DNA of 32,978 bases from an uncultured Prochlorococcus sp. (GCA_902591865.1 CACJCK010000014.1:1-32978); one strand, 5' to 3'; shown: positions 22,160 to 32,112, counted from the stretch's first letter. Translations and numbers: made by a program. Notes: generated by a model not told the origin, from the sequence alone.

Positions 22160-23626
22160 ATGAATTCTTGGTGTAGAAATTTAGAATTACTTATAAAATC
22201 AAGAACTTCATTAATTTGGATCAGGACTAAAGAAGAGGAAAGATTAGAAAAATTAGTTAATTTTTCTTGTGAAAGACTAAATATAAAAAGATTCGTTTCA
22301 TGGGATTGTGTTAGCGGTATAAAAGGATTAATAAATGAAGAAGGTAAATTTTCTAACAATCCGTTAGGAGTACTTAATTGGCTTAAAGAACTAAATTCTG
22401 AAGTTTCAACAGTTTTATTAGTTAAAGATTTTCATAAATTTTATGATGATCCATCCATCAATAGAACTATTAAAGAACTATCCTCAGCGCTTAAAAAAAC
22501 TAGTCATAATTTGCTTATTAGTTCTCATTTGTTTCCATCATTAGAAGAGTTGGATGAATTAATGGCAATTGTAAATTTACCTTTACCTGATCAAAGAGAA
22601 TTGAAAAATCTAATAAAACAAATTGCTATCAATACAAATTCACATCTAGAGGAACAAGACTTAAACGAACTATCTATAGCTTCAAGTGGACTTTCCGAAA
22701 TAAAAGTAAAGCAAGTCACTGCAAAGGCTCTTGCTCAAAGAGGAAAAATAAGTAAAGAAGATATTAAAGATATTCTGGAGGAGAAAAGACAAGTAATCGC
22801 CAGAAGCGAAATTTTAGAATTTTTCGAAGCTAAATCAAGTCAAGATGATATTGGTGGTTTAAATGTTTTAAAAGTTTGGCTTAACCAAAGATACAGGGCA
22901 TTTTCTAAAGAGGCTAGAGACTATGGATTACCTATTCCAAAGGGAGTCTTGCTCGTTGGAGCTCAAGGAACAGGGAAATCGTTAACAGCAAAATCAATTT
23001 CTAAGAGTTGGTCGATGCCGCTACTTAGGCTAGATGTTGGAAGACTTTTTTCTAGCCTTGTTGGTTCAAGCGAGGCAAGAACAAGAGAAGCAATATTAAG
23101 AGCTGAGGCCATGTCTCCTTGTATCCTTTGGATCGATGAAATCGATAAGGGCTTTGGTGGCGATGCTAGAAGTGATGGAGGAACAAGTCAAAGGGTTTTG
23201 GCAAGTTTGTTAACTTGGATGGCTGAAAAAGAATCCTCCGTATTTGTCATAGCTACAGCTAATGCTATAGATAAGCTTCCTGCTGAATTATTAAGAAAAG
23301 GTAGATTTGATGAGATATTTTTTCTTGATTTACCAAATTCTCAAGAAAGATTAAGTATTCTCGATTTGCATTTAAAAAAAAGAAGACCAAGTTACAGGTT
23401 TCCTCTTTCCACTATCATCGATAGAACAGATGGATTCTCAGGAGCAGAACTTGAACAAGCAGTGATAGAGGGGATGCATATTTCATTCTCTGAAAATAGA
23501 GAACTTATGGAGAAAGATTTAATAAAGGCAGTTTCTGAATTAGTTCCCTTATCTAGAACAGCTAAGGAGCAAATTGATTTACTAAAAGAATGGTCATCTA
23601 CAGGGCGTGCTCGATTTGCATCCTAG
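22160..23626 (+). CDS. AAA ATPase, Ycf46-like
   Basis: The 488-residue protein matches the cyanobacterial/chloroplast Ycf46 group. A divergent, nucleotide-site-free N-terminal half (about 1-215, including TSLIWIRTKEEERLEKLV) precedes a canonical AAA module (about 225-460). Walker A is GAQGTGKS (267-274), Walker B is CILWIDEIDKGFGG (about 321-334), and an arginine-finger segment is LLRKGRFDEIFFLDLP (about 378-393). The C-terminal lid has GFSGAELEQAVIEGM. In Synechocystis a Ycf46 homologue has been linked to inorganic carbon use, but the mechanism is unknown. It starts 15 bp after yidC and is likely in the same transcript. Confidence 0.88.
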   Translation: MNSWCRNLELLIKSRTSLIWIRTKEEERLEKLVNFSCERLNIKRFVSWDCVSGIKGLINEEGKFSNNPLGVLNWLKELNSEVSTVLLVKDFHKFYDDPSINRTIKELSSALKKTSHNLLISSHLFPSLEELDELMAIVNLPLPDQRELKNLIKQIAINTNSHLEEQDLNELSIASSGLSEIKVKQVTAKALAQRGKISKEDIKDILEEKRQVIARSEILEFFEAKSSQDDIGGLNVLKVWLNQRYRAFSKEARDYGLPIPKGVLLVGAQGTGKSLTAKSISKSWSMPLLRLDVGRLFSSLVGSSEARTREAILRAEAMSPCILWIDEIDKGFGGDARSDGGTSQRVLASLLTWMAEKESSVFVIATANAIDKLPAELLRKGRFDEIFFLDLPNSQERLSILDLHLKKRRPSYRFPLSTIIDRTDGFSGAELEQAVIEGMHISFSENRELMEKDLIKAVSELVPLSRTAKEQIDLLKEWSSTGRARFAS

Positions 23627-23706
23627 CTAAAAAATTTTATTTAAAAATACTCCTTAAGTTAGGAATCATTAATTTAGTTAATTTTTAGTCAAAAATCCCT
23701 AATAAT

Positions 23707-23748
23707 GAATTTAGATTAATTATTTTAGAATTTAGATTAATTATTTTA
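23707..23748. repeat. Perfect 21-bp tandem duplication upstream of serS
   Basis: The 21-bp unit starting GAATTTAGATTAATTATTTT occurs twice without mismatch at 23707-23727 and 23728-23748. It ends 21 bp before the serS start codon. It looks like a recent slippage duplication in the leader, and may double a TATTTT-type promoter element. Confidence 0.85.
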
Positions 23749-23769
23749 ATTGAGGTATAAAAAAAAATA

Positions 23770-25047
23770 GTGTTAGATCTAAAATTAATAAGAGAAAATC
23801 CAACATCAGTTGAAGAATGTTTATCTCTAAGAGGAAAAGTTTTCAATATTTCCCACATGCAAGAATTAACTCTTCAAAAAAAAGAAATCGATATAGAAAT
23901 ATCAAGTCTCCAATCTGAGAGTAAAAAGTTAAGCAAATTGATCGGTCAAGAAATCCGCAAATCTAAAAACAATGATTCTTCAGAAGTGAATAATTTAAAG
24001 AAAAAAGGAAATGAATTCAGAACCAAAATTTCAGAATTTGAAGAGAAAAAAAGAATCTTAGATAAAAAAATACATGATGAAATTTGTAATTTACCAAATT
24101 TACCTAGCAAAGATGCTCCTATTGGGAAAGATGAAAGTCATAATGTCCAAATAAAAACTTGGGGAGATCCTTTAATAACAGATAATCTAAAATCCCACTG
24201 GGAAATAGGCGAAAGTCTTAATCTTTTTGACTCTGTTAAATCCACTAAAATATCAAAAAGTCGTTTTATTACACTTACTGGTAATGGGGCCAAATTAGAG
24301 AGGGCATTAATTAATTTTATGCTCGACATGCATACTAAAAATGGTTATTTAGAGTTAATGCCTCCAGCTTTAGTAAATTCAGAAAGTCTTACCGGATCTG
24401 GTCAATTACCTAAATTTTCAAATGAAAGTTTTAAGTGTTCTAATGACGACCTATGGCTTTCTCCCACAGCTGAAGTTCCTCTAACTGCTTTTCATAGAAA
24501 TGAGATTATTGATCCCAAGCAATTGCCCATTAAGTATGTTGCATATAGCCCATGTTTTAGGAGAGAGGCTGGAAGTTATGGAAGGGATACTAAAGGTTTA
24601 ATAAGACTTCATCAATTTAATAAAGTTGAGCTATATTGGTTTTGTGATCCAAATGAATCTATTGAAGCTCATAAAAAGATTACTTTAGATGCAGAAAGCA
24701 TTTTAAAAAAGCTCAATTTACCTTACAGATTAGTCGATATCTGTACTGGAGATTTAGGTTTTTCTTCCAGTAGAACTTTTGATCTTGAAGTCTGGCTACC
24801 AAGCAGTAAGTGTTATAGGGAAATTTCAAGTTGCAGCAACTGTTTGGACTTTCAAGCCCGCAGATCATCAATAAGAGCGAAAATTGATAAAAAAAATACT
24901 TATCTGCATACGTTAAATGGAAGTGGTCTTGCGATTGGAAGAACTATGGCTGCTATTCTTGAGAATTACCAACAAACTGATGGGAGCGTAAAAATTCCAG
25001 ATGCTCTAGTTCCATATTTTGGATCAAATTATTTAAAATCTGCTTAA
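23770..25047 (+). CDS. serS: Seryl-tRNA synthetase
   Basis: SerS charges tRNA-Ser, such as the one at 2086. The 425-residue protein shows the long antiparallel coiled coil that grips the tRNA (about residues 28-105, [17 protein letters not shown] onward). The class II catalytic core follows. [14 protein letters not shown] marks the serine-binding TxE loop, [22 protein letters not shown] is motif 2, and [17 protein letters not shown] is motif 3. It starts with GTG (23770, [10 protein letters not shown]), agreeing with the standard N-terminus. The leader contains a 21-bp tandem duplication, and rseP follows by 9 bp. Confidence 0.98.
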   Translation: MLDLKLIRENPTSVEECLSLRGKVFNISHMQELTLQKKEIDIEISSLQSESKKLSKLIGQEIRKSKNNDSSEVNNLKKKGNEFRTKISEFEEKKRILDKKIHDEICNLPNLPSKDAPIGKDESHNVQIKTWGDPLITDNLKSHWEIGESLNLFDSVKSTKISKSRFITLTGNGAKLERALINFMLDMHTKNGYLELMPPALVNSESLTGSGQLPKFSNESFKCSNDDLWLSPTAEVPLTAFHRNEIIDPKQLPIKYVAYSPCFRREAGSYGRDTKGLIRLHQFNKVELYWFCDPNESIEAHKKITLDAESILKKLNLPYRLVDICTGDLGFSSSRTFDLEVWLPSSKCYREISSCSNCLDFQARRSSIRAKIDKKNTYLHTLNGSGLAIGRTMAAILENYQQTDGSVKIPDALVPYFGSNYLKSA

Positions 25048-25056
25048 TATAATTAA

Positions 25057-26136
25057 ATGAACGTTTTAACCTCAATAACAGTTCTAGGATTTCTCATTTT
25101 TTTTCATGAGATGGGGCATTTTCTTGCAGCAATTTTGCAAGGAATATATGTTAATGGATTTTCAATTGGTTTTGGACCATCAATAATCCAGAAAAAATAC
25201 AAAGATATAACCTATTCACTTAGAGCCTTTCCTTTAGGGGGCTTCGTTTCCTTTCCTGATGAAGAAATAAATAATATTGATCCTAATGATCCAAATCTTT
25301 TAAAAAATAGGCCAATTATTCAAAGAGTAATTGTTATATCCGCTGGGGTATTTGCCAACTTAATTCTCGCCTACACTATCTTAATTGTAAATGTAACTAC
25401 TATTGGGATTCCATTTGATCCCGAGCCTGGTATTTTAGTTTTGGCTACTCAGCCTGAAAAGGCTGCTGCTCTCGCTGGATTAAAAGCAGGGGATAAAATC
25501 TTAAAAATTGAAAGCAGCACTTTAGGAGCTGGAGATCAAGCAGTTTCTAATTTAGTAAGAGAGATTCAAAATTCATCAGAAAATCCAATTTCCATAAAAA
25601 TTGATAGAGATGGGATTTTGAAAGATTTAACTTTGGTACCAAGAGATATAGATGGGAAGGGTACAATAGGAGCTCAATTACAGCCCAACATAAAAAAAGA
25701 GACTAAAAAGACAAAAAACATATTCGAACTTTTTAAATACACCAATAATGAATTTTCATCACTTTTGGTAAAAACAATACAAGGTTATAAAGGATTAATT
25801 ACAAATTTCTCCTCAACAGCTCAACAATTAAGTGGGCCCGTAAAAATCGTTGAAATTGGTGCTAAACTATCACAAAAAGGAGGAACTGGAATATTGCTAT
25901 TTGCCGCACTAATTTCTATAAATTTAGCAGTTCTCAATTCTTTACCTCTACCACTATTGGATGGGGGACAACTTGTTTTCACTTTGATTGAAGGTTTTAG
26001 AGGGAAACCAGTCCCCGTTAAGGTACAAATGGTGGTTACTCAATCAAGTTTCTTTCTTTTAGTTGGACTTAGTGTACTACTTATAATAAGAGATACTAGT
26101 CAACTTTTAATAGTACAAAGATTTTTAAACCAATAA
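25057..26136 (+). CDS. rseP: Site-2 protease RseP (S2P, M50 family)
   Basis: RseP is an intramembrane zinc metalloprotease that cleaves transmembrane helices, for example of anti-sigma factors. Zinc is bound by His17-Glu18-x-x-His21 (FHEMGHFLAA) and Asp301 (LPLPLLDGGQL). A PDZ domain occupies about residues 125-195 (EKAAALAGLKAGDKILKIE). Four hydrophobic helices flank these elements. At 359 residues with a single PDZ it has the usual cyanobacterial form. It is 9 bp after serS and 63 bp before rpsN. Its physiological substrate here is unknown. No sigma or anti-sigma gene is nearby. Confidence 0.95.
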   Translation: MNVLTSITVLGFLIFFHEMGHFLAAILQGIYVNGFSIGFGPSIIQKKYKDITYSLRAFPLGGFVSFPDEEINNIDPNDPNLLKNRPIIQRVIVISAGVFANLILAYTILIVNVTTIGIPFDPEPGILVLATQPEKAAALAGLKAGDKILKIESSTLGAGDQAVSNLVREIQNSSENPISIKIDRDGILKDLTLVPRDIDGKGTIGAQLQPNIKKETKKTKNIFELFKYTNNEFSSLLVKTIQGYKGLITNFSSTAQQLSGPVKIVEIGAKLSQKGGTGILLFAALISINLAVLNSLPLPLLDGGQLVFTLIEGFRGKPVPVKVQMVVTQSSFFLLVGLSVLLIIRDTSQLLIVQRFLNQ

Positions 26137-26199
26137 ATAAATTTTTAAAATTGTTATACAAGCTGTTAAGATAAGTATCAGTTAAAAAAATTCTATTAA

Positions 26200-26502
26200 A
26201 TGGCTAAAAAGTCCATGATTGCGAGAGAAGTCAAACGCAAAAAGCTTGTACAGAAATATGCCGCGAAAAGAAAACTATTATTAGATGAATTCAATGCCGC
26301 AAAAGACCCAATGGAAAGATTAGAAATACATAGAAAGATACAGGGTCTACCCAGAAACTCTGCCCCAAACAGAGTTAGGAATAGATGTTGGGCAACTGGC
26401 AAACCAAGAGGAGTTTATAGAGACTTTGGTCTTTGCAGGAATCAGTTGAGGCAAAGAGCACATAATGGTGAGCTCCCTGGAGTAGTTAAATCAAGTTGGT
26501 AG
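26200..26502 (+). CDS. rpsN: 30S ribosomal protein S14
   Basis: S14 helps assemble the head of the small subunit. The 100-residue protein is the long, zinc-free form: [20 protein letters not shown], then [31 protein letters not shown] and [18 protein letters not shown]. It lacks the CxxC pairs of the zinc-binding type. In this cluster it lies outside the main ribosomal operon, between rseP and pnp, as is usual for cyanobacteria. The 172-bp spacer after it holds no visible gene. Confidence 0.98.
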   Translation: MAKKSMIAREVKRKKLVQKYAAKRKLLLDEFNAAKDPMERLEIHRKIQGLPRNSAPNRVRNRCWATGKPRGVYRDFGLCRNQLRQRAHNGELPGVVKSSW

Positions 26503-26674
26503 TAAAAGTAATTTTTTTGTATTTCATTTATTTTATTCCTTAAATACATAATTAAACAAATTAAGATTATTTTCTGAAGATTTTTAAGAATTTTTATAGC
26601 TTATCTAAATAATTTACTCAATATGTCCCTTTTAAATGTAAGAATAAATTATGTATAGATTTATAATTTAAAAA

Positions 26675-28840
26675 TTGGAAGGACAAAATAAGTCGATCAC
26701 GTTTGACGGACGAGAGATACGACTAACTACAGGACTATATGCTCCTCAAGCAAATGGATCAGTAATGATTGAATGCGGTGACACCTCTCTATTAGTTACG
26801 GCAACAAAAACTACAAAAAAAGATGCTTCAGACTTTCTACCTCTAATATGTGACTATGAGGAGAAATTATATGCTGCCGGAAGAATTCCTGGTGGTTTTA
26901 TGAGGAGAGAAGGTCGCCCTCCAGAAAGAGCGACTTTAATCGCAAGATTGATTGACAGGCCAATGAGGCCACTTTTCCCATCATGGATGAGAGACGAGAT
27001 ACAAATTGTTGCCTCTTGTCTTTCTCTCGATGAAAGAGTTCCCGCAGATGTTTTAGCTGTTACTGGGGCCTCAATTGCAACATTACTTGGAGAGATTCCA
27101 TTTTATGGGCCAATGGCTGCAGTTAGAGTTGGTCTCATAGGAGATGATTTCATTTTAAATCCAAGTTACAGAGAAATAGAGAGAGGAGATTTAGACATTG
27201 TTGTTGCAGGTTCACCTGATGGGATTGTCATGATTGAAGCAGGTGCTAACCAGTTATCGGAGCAAGATACTATCGAAGCTATAGATTTTGGTTATGAAGC
27301 AGTTACTGAACTTATTAAATCGCAAGAAGATTTACTTAAAGATTTAGGAATAAAACATAATAAGCCATCTGATCCTGAAGAAGATAAAACATTGCCCTCT
27401 TATTTAGAGAAAAATTGCACCAAACCGATTGAGTTAGTTTTAAAGAAATTTGATCTTTCAAAGGAAGAGAGAGATCTTGAACTCGAAAAAATAAAAGTTG
27501 AGACTCAAGATAAAATTGATTCTTTGAAAGAGGACAACCAATTAAAATTACTTCTCACAGAGAATGATAAGTTATTAAGTTCTGACTTTAAAAAATTAAC
27601 AAAAAAATTAATGAGGTCGCAAATTATTCATGATGGGAAAAGAGTTGATGGAAGAGATCTCGACGAAGTTAGAAAAATATCAGCTTCTGCTGGAATTCTT
27701 CCAAAAAGAGTTCATGGTTCCGCATTATTCCAAAGAGGTTTAACCCAAGTTTTATCTACAACGACATTAGGTACTCCTAGTGATGCTCAAGAAATGGATG
27801 ACCTTAATCCAAGCACTGAAAAAACTTATTTACATCACTACAATTTCCCCCCCTATTCAGTAGGAGAAACAAGACCAATGAGAACTCCTGGGCGAAGGGA
27901 AATTGGGCATGGCGCATTAGCAGAGAGAGCAATAATCCCTGTTTTGCCAGGCAAAGAAACATTCCCTTATGTCCTCAGGGTAGTTAGCGAAGTTTTAAGT
28001 TCCAACGGATCAACTTCAATGGGTTCTGTATGTGGAAGCACGCTTTCATTATTGGATGCAGGGGTTCCTTTAAAAGCTCTTGTAAGTGGTACTGCCATGG
28101 GCTTAATCAAAGAAGGTAAAGAAGTACGTATTCTTACAGATATTCAAGGAATTGAAGACTTTCTTGGAGATATGGACTTTAAAGTTGCAGGTACTGATAA
28201 GGGCATAACTGCTTTACAAATGGATATGAAAATTACAGGTTTGCCAGTTTCTATTATTTCTGATGCGATTAAAAAAGCTCGTCCTGCAAGACTACATATT
28301 TTAGAAAAAATGCAAGCAGCAATAGACAAGCCTCAAGAATCACTTTCACCTCATGCTCCCCGACTATTAAGCTTTAGAATTGACCCAGAGCTTATAGGAA
28401 CAGTTATTGGACCTGGAGGAAGAACTATTAAAGGAATCACTGAAAGAACGAATACAAAAATAGATATAGAAGATGGTGGGATAGTAACTATTGCTTCTCA
28501 CGATGGGGCTGCAGCAGAAGAAGCTCAAAAGATAATAGAAGGATTAACCCGTAAGGTTCATGAAGGTGAGATCTTTTCTGGAGTTGTAACAAGAATAATA
28601 CCTATAGGTGCTTTCGTAGAAATATTGCCAGGCAAAGAAGGAATGGTTCACATTTCTCAGTTATCTGAGGCAAGGGTTGAGAGAGTCGAAGATGTAGTAA
28701 GACAAGGAGATGAAGTAACTGTTAGAGTTAGAGAGATCGATAGCAGGGGAAGAATTAATCTTACTTTGAGAGGTGTAGGACAAAATAATGGAATGTCCTA
28801 TCCAGAACCAACTCCTACTCCAGTTGCACCGCTTAATTAA
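26675..28840 (+). CDS. pnp: Polyribonucleotide nucleotidyltransferase (PNPase)
   Basis: PNPase degrades RNA 3' to 5' using phosphate and makes tails in cyanobacteria. The 721-residue protein has the full domain order. The first RNase PH-like domain (about 1-225) includes [32 protein letters not shown] helical linker follows, then the second RNase PH domain (about 325-555) with [35 protein letters not shown] and the catalytic [22 protein letters not shown] domain (about 565-625, [14 protein letters not shown]) and S1 domain (about 640-705, [20 protein letters not shown]) complete it. It starts with TTG (26675). It converges on cysQ with only 3 bp between stop codons. Confidence 0.98.
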   Translation: MEGQNKSITFDGREIRLTTGLYAPQANGSVMIECGDTSLLVTATKTTKKDASDFLPLICDYEEKLYAAGRIPGGFMRREGRPPERATLIARLIDRPMRPLFPSWMRDEIQIVASCLSLDERVPADVLAVTGASIATLLGEIPFYGPMAAVRVGLIGDDFILNPSYREIERGDLDIVVAGSPDGIVMIEAGANQLSEQDTIEAIDFGYEAVTELIKSQEDLLKDLGIKHNKPSDPEEDKTLPSYLEKNCTKPIELVLKKFDLSKEERDLELEKIKVETQDKIDSLKEDNQLKLLLTENDKLLSSDFKKLTKKLMRSQIIHDGKRVDGRDLDEVRKISASAGILPKRVHGSALFQRGLTQVLSTTTLGTPSDAQEMDDLNPSTEKTYLHHYNFPPYSVGETRPMRTPGRREIGHGALAERAIIPVLPGKETFPYVLRVVSEVLSSNGSTSMGSVCGSTLSLLDAGVPLKALVSGTAMGLIKEGKEVRILTDIQGIEDFLGDMDFKVAGTDKGITALQMDMKITGLPVSIISDAIKKARPARLHILEKMQAAIDKPQESLSPHAPRLLSFRIDPELIGTVIGPGGRTIKGITERTNTKIDIEDGGIVTIASHDGAAAEEAQKIIEGLTRKVHEGEIFSGVVTRIIPIGAFVEILPGKEGMVHISQLSEARVERVEDVVRQGDEVTVRVREIDSRGRINLTLRGVGQNNGMSYPEPTPTPVAPLN

Positions 28841-28843
28841 AAA

Positions 28844-29743
28844 CTAAAGAGGATAAATTTCGTTATCCTCCATAATTTTCTTCAATTCGAAGCAAATACT
28901 CCCGTGAGTATTCTTATTACTTGTTGCGACAATAACACCTCCTTGTTGGAAACCAGTTTGCCCATAAGTTAGTTCTTTATTATCTAAATTTGTAATTGCT
29001 CCACCAGCTGCTTTGAGAATAGATTCAGGCGCAGCGAAATCCCAATCTTTTGGTGAGCTTTTTCCTGGTAAACTTAGACAAATATAAATATTACTGTCTC
29101 CACTAAGTATAGATGCAATTTTGCAGCCAATGCTTCCCATAATTTCGACTTTGCGAAAATTAATTTTTTGAATTAAATTTTTCAAAATCTCATTTCCATG
29201 ATTTTTACTTGTTACTAAAGTCATTTCTTGAAGGTTCTTATTATTAGAGAGATTTGGTTTATATTTTGTACCATCTCTTTTTTCACACCATGTTTTTTTT
29301 CCATCTGTAATCCATAATTGATTTTTATCTGGAATCAAAACAAAACCTATATAAGGTTTGTTTTTAAAGTTCAATGCCAAGTGCATTGCATAGTTGCCTG
29401 TTCCTTGAATGAAATCCTTCGTTCCATCAAGAGGATCAAGTACCCATACCCAATCATTATTAGTAACAAAGGTTTTTGAAGTCTTAACATTTTCTTCGCT
29501 CAAAATATCCCAGTTTATATTTTTATATTTTTGATTTATTCTTTTTATGATGATTTCATTTACTTTTAAATCAGCTAAAGTCACAGGATCGTCTTCATTA
29601 TTATTCTTTAATATTTTTTTTTTATCATCGGAGTCTTCTAACAATTTAGAGTAATAAAGTAAAATATCTGATGCTTGCCAGCTGAAAATTCTTATATCAT
29701 CGATAAGATTATTAATATCTACACTAAAAGGTAATTTAATCAT
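28844..29743 (-). CDS. cysQ: 3'(2'),5'-bisphosphate nucleotidase, CysQ-like (IMPase superfamily)
   Basis: Members dephosphorylate PAP from sulfate assimilation or inositol phosphates, with Mg2+ or Li+-sensitive catalysis. Metal-binding motifs are visible: LSEEN (81-85), DPLDGTKDFIQGTGNYAM (103-120) and the C-terminal WDFAAPESILKAAGGAITNLDNK. DPVTLADLKVNEII is the first helix block. GTKDFI favours CysQ over inositol monophosphatase, which usually has GTTNF. Length 299 is slightly long. Its start codon lies 3 bp from that of the divergent rsmI, and its stop is 3 bp from pnp, so its promoter must lie inside rsmI. Confidence 0.88.
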   Translation of the reverse strand: MIKLPFSVDINNLIDDIRIFSWQASDILLYYSKLLEDSDDKKKILKNNNEDDPVTLADLKVNEIIIKRINQKYKNINWDILSEENVKTSKTFVTNNDWVWVLDPLDGTKDFIQGTGNYAMHLALNFKNKPYIGFVLIPDKNQLWITDGKKTWCEKRDGTKYKPNLSNNKNLQEMTLVTSKNHGNEILKNLIQKINFRKVEIMGSIGCKIASILSGDSNIYICLSLPGKSSPKDWDFAAPESILKAAGGAITNLDNKELTYGQTGFQQGGVIVATSNKNTHGSICFELKKIMEDNEIYPL

Positions 29744-29746
29744 TAA

Positions 29747-30607
29747 ATGAATAATAATTCCTCATTATCACATAGAAAAGAAGAACCTGAAAATGGCATT
29801 TTATATATAGTTGGAACCCCAATTGGTAATTTAAATGATATTTCCCAAAGAGCATTAAATATTCTTAAAAATGTTTCTTATGTAGCTTGTGAGGATACTA
29901 GACAAACAAGAAAAATAATGAACAATTTCAATATTTCAAATAAACTTATAAGTTTTAATAAACATAATTCTTCAATTAAAATTCCAAAAATAATAAAAGA
30001 TCTCAAGGAAGAAAAATCAATAGCAATAGTAAGTGATGCTGGCATGCCAGGGATTTGCGATCCAGGAGAGGATATAGCAAGGAGTTTAAAATTAGAAGGA
30101 ATGGATTTAATCTGCGTTCCTGGACCATGTGCGGCAATAACTGCACTTGTCACAAGTGGATTGCCCTCCTCTAGTTTTGTATTTGAAGGTTTTTTGCCAA
30201 AAAAAAAAATTGATAGAGAAAAAATACTTTTAGAAATTAGTAAAAATGCAAAAACAACCATAATTTATGAATCACCAAAGAGACTCAAAAAATTATTGAA
30301 GGAATTATTTGAATTCTGTGGAGGTGAACGAGAGATTATGATAGCAAGAGAATTAACAAAAAAATTTGAAGAACATGTTGGGAATAATATTTACGAAGTT
30401 TTAGAATTCTTCAGAGATAAGAATATTATTGGTGAAATAACAATTATTGTAAAAGGTATTAAAGAAAGAGATTTAATTCCTAATAAATTAGTTATAAAAA
30501 AAGATCTCAAAGATTTAATAAGCTCAGGATTAACCTTGTCAGCAGCATCTAAATATTTATCGAAGAAAAATGGCCTAAAAAAAAGCGAAGTTTATAATTT
30601 GATTTAA
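29747..30607 (+). CDS. rsmI: 16S rRNA 2'-O-ribose C1402 methyltransferase RsmI
   Basis: RsmI methylates the ribose of C1402 in 16S rRNA, tuning decoding at the P site. The tetrapyrrole-methylase-type fold is clear. LYIVGTPIGNLNDIS starts the domain (about residue 19), followed by ACEDTRQTRKIM, SFNKHN, IVSDAGMPGICDPGE and VPGPCAAITALVTSGLP. FEGFLPKK and IIYESPKRLKKLL are further family blocks. Length 286 is normal. The first 18 residues are a polar extension. The ATG at 29747 lies 3 bp from the cysQ start on the other strand, so the leader must be very short or begin inside cysQ. Confidence 0.97.
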   Translation: MNNNSSLSHRKEEPENGILYIVGTPIGNLNDISQRALNILKNVSYVACEDTRQTRKIMNNFNISNKLISFNKHNSSIKIPKIIKDLKEEKSIAIVSDAGMPGICDPGEDIARSLKLEGMDLICVPGPCAAITALVTSGLPSSSFVFEGFLPKKKIDREKILLEISKNAKTTIIYESPKRLKKLLKELFEFCGGEREIMIARELTKKFEEHVGNNIYEVLEFFRDKNIIGEITIIVKGIKERDLIPNKLVIKKDLKDLISSGLTLSAASKYLSKKNGLKKSEVYNLI

Positions 30608-30631
30608 AATTCAAATAAACTAATAATTAAT

Positions 30632-30853
30632 ATGAGCTTCTTAATTAAAAAATTATCTTTTATGGTGATTTTCAATACTTGTTTATTAGTGCTTTTATTC
30701 ATTGGGATACAAAATAGTTCAAAAAAAAGTAAAGTATCCTTTTTAATCGACCAAACAATTGATCTCCCAATAAGTTTTATAGTGGGATCTAGCTTTGTAT
30801 TGGGTTCTATTGTTGGAAGCTTACTGGTAATCGACAAAAAAAATAAAAATTGA
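30632..30853 (+). CDS. LapA-like (DUF1049) small membrane protein
   Basis: The 73-residue protein has two hydrophobic helices (about 9-25 and 46-67) with a conserved-looking middle, FIGIQNSSKKSKVSFLIDQTIDLPISFIVG. The pattern I-Q-N, then LPISF, then G-S-x-x-G-S recalls LapA/YciM-associated DUF1049 proteins. The tail is very basic (DKKNKN). It lies 24 bp after rsmI on the same strand and ends back to back with the HTH gene on the other strand, with no gap between stops. Its function in this organism is unknown. Confidence 0.7.
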   Translation: MSFLIKKLSFMVIFNTCLLVLLFIGIQNSSKKSKVSFLIDQTIDLPISFIVGSSFVLGSIVGSLLVIDKKNKN

Positions 30854-31570
30854 TTAAAGAGCTATTAAATTTTCAGCACAAACAATTCTTGTAATTCCTT
30901 TTTCAATCAGAACGGGAGCTGCGATTCTAAACACATCAGTATTGGGAACTTTCAGTACTTTTTGCTCCTTTTTACAAGATTTTTTAGCAAGATTTAAATC
31001 AAAAAATATTTCTATAGTTTTTCTATTCAAATCATCAAAAGGTAGAAAGTCCCATTCAGGAAAATCTTTTAATAGTTTTATTTCTAACTCAATTTTCTTA
31101 TCTACAATCATATAAACAACTTCAGGAAAATCTACCTCGGATATAGGAACTGATGATAACTCTTTTCGAGATGAATTTTCTATTTCATAATCCAAAGGGG
31201 CAATTTCAAAAAAAGATTCCAAAGGAGTAAAGTCTGAATCATTTTTATTATCTTCAAGAATTTGTGAAGCTTCAGAAACTTTATCAACGACTTCATGATT
31301 AAGATTCTTGTTTAATAAATCATTAACTTTGTTTTTGCCATTTGTACTTTTCTCTTTTTTAGGTTTCCCTTTAAGAGGTTTGTTTTTATTGATTAATTCC
31401 TTAAATTTTAATTCTCCAAGACTTTTCTTTAAGTTTCTTATTATTGTTAATTTATTGCAACTATAGTCTTCAGATAAAAGATCAATAGATTTGCCAGATT
31501 GAAAATTTTCTAGAATTTCATATTTTTCCTTTTCAGTAAGTCTTTTAGCCAAAACTAGATCATATTTCAC
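30854..31570 (-). CDS. HTH-containing hypothetical protein
   Basis: The 238-residue protein begins with a helix-turn-helix-like segment (about residues 10-46, LTEKEKYEILENFQSGKSID then LLSEDYSCNKLTIIRNLKKSL), resembling homeodomain-like or transposase-type HTH units. A low-complexity basic linker follows (about 60-85). The compact C-terminal domain has aromatic-acidic segments (LLKDFPEWDFLPFDDLNRKT) and an end of FRIAAPVLIEKGITRIVCAENLIAL. I believe similar proteins are widespread in marine picocyanobacteria, but I cannot name a family. Upstream (31571 onward) lies a 540-bp spacer with a candidate RNA on the other strand. A DNA-binding role is inferred from the HTH only. Confidence 0.7.
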   Translation of the reverse strand: MKYDLVLAKRLTEKEKYEILENFQSGKSIDLLSEDYSCNKLTIIRNLKKSLGELKFKELINKNKPLKGKPKKEKSTNGKNKVNDLLNKNLNHEVVDKVSEASQILEDNKNDSDFTPLESFFEIAPLDYEIENSSRKELSSVPISEVDFPEVVYMIVDKKIELEIKLLKDFPEWDFLPFDDLNRKTIEIFFDLNLAKKSCKKEQKVLKVPNTDVFRIAAPVLIEKGITRIVCAENLIAL

Positions 31571-31686
31571 ATATTCTAAGAATATTTCTATAAAAAATAG
31601 TAACTACCTTAGATATTAGTAATTAAAAATTATAAAAAGCATTTAACTTATTTATTCAGACTTGCTGATTTAGATATAATTAAAGA

Positions 31687-31903
31687 ATGCTGCCTTAGCT
31701 AAGCTGAATGATAAAGCAATTCCCTTCTAGGCAAAACGAACGACTCTAGCAAGACCAAGATTTACTAAGTAAAAGTTTAATCTTTATATAATGTATGTAT
31801 TTTTATACAAAACAATACGAAAAGTATTGTGTATCACTTACGAGTAGCTAACGACCTTCTGCAACCCTCTCTGTGAACTGAATAAGTTTCATGAAACTTT
31901 TTT
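31687..31903 (+). ncRNA. Candidate structured non-coding RNA
   Basis: This stretch lies in a 542-bp gene-free spacer (31571-32112). TATAAT at 31675-31680 could start it, though no good -35 is seen. A strong hairpin with a 3-nt bulge (31805-31834; core ACAATAC-GAAAA-GTATTGT at 31812-31830) sits in the middle. An intrinsic terminator (31884-31903) ends it, and no plus-strand protein gene exists upstream to need it. GC is higher than in the flanks. No ORF exceeds about 18 codons. It lacks the signatures I know for tmRNA, RNase P RNA, SRP RNA, Yfr1 or Yfr2. 6S RNA is not excluded by sequence alone. Confidence 0.4.
31884..31903 (+). terminator. Intrinsic terminator of the candidate RNA
   Basis: AAGTTTCATGAAACTT is a perfect palindrome that folds to a 6-bp stem with a CATG loop. 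A run of six T ends at 31903. It implies a rightward transcript ending here. Confidence 0.65.
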
Positions 31904-32112
31904 ATTGAGTTATTTATTTTTTGATGATCTTTTTATTAGCAGAGTAACTGCAACGATGAAAAAGTTTCAGCTGAGATGGTAATGATAATATATAAATAGT
32001 GGTTTTTAGTAATAAAAATAAACAATAATAAATATGAATTTATTTTATTTTTAGTATTTTAAAAAATTTAATTAAAGTTTATTTAAGATTGTCTAAAAGA
32101 GATATTTTTCAA
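31904..32112. other. Gene-free AT-rich spacer
   Basis: About 210 bp between the candidate RNA's terminator and the glycosyltransferase start. It is very AT-rich, with no ORF above a few codons. Apart from likely promoter sequence for the next gene, nothing was recognised. Confidence 0.6.

Noticed and set aside
31681..31903. tmRNA, SRP RNA or RNase P RNA in the right-hand spacer
   Set aside because: None of the diagnostic sequences I know (tag reading frame, SRP tetraloop region, RNase P core) is present.
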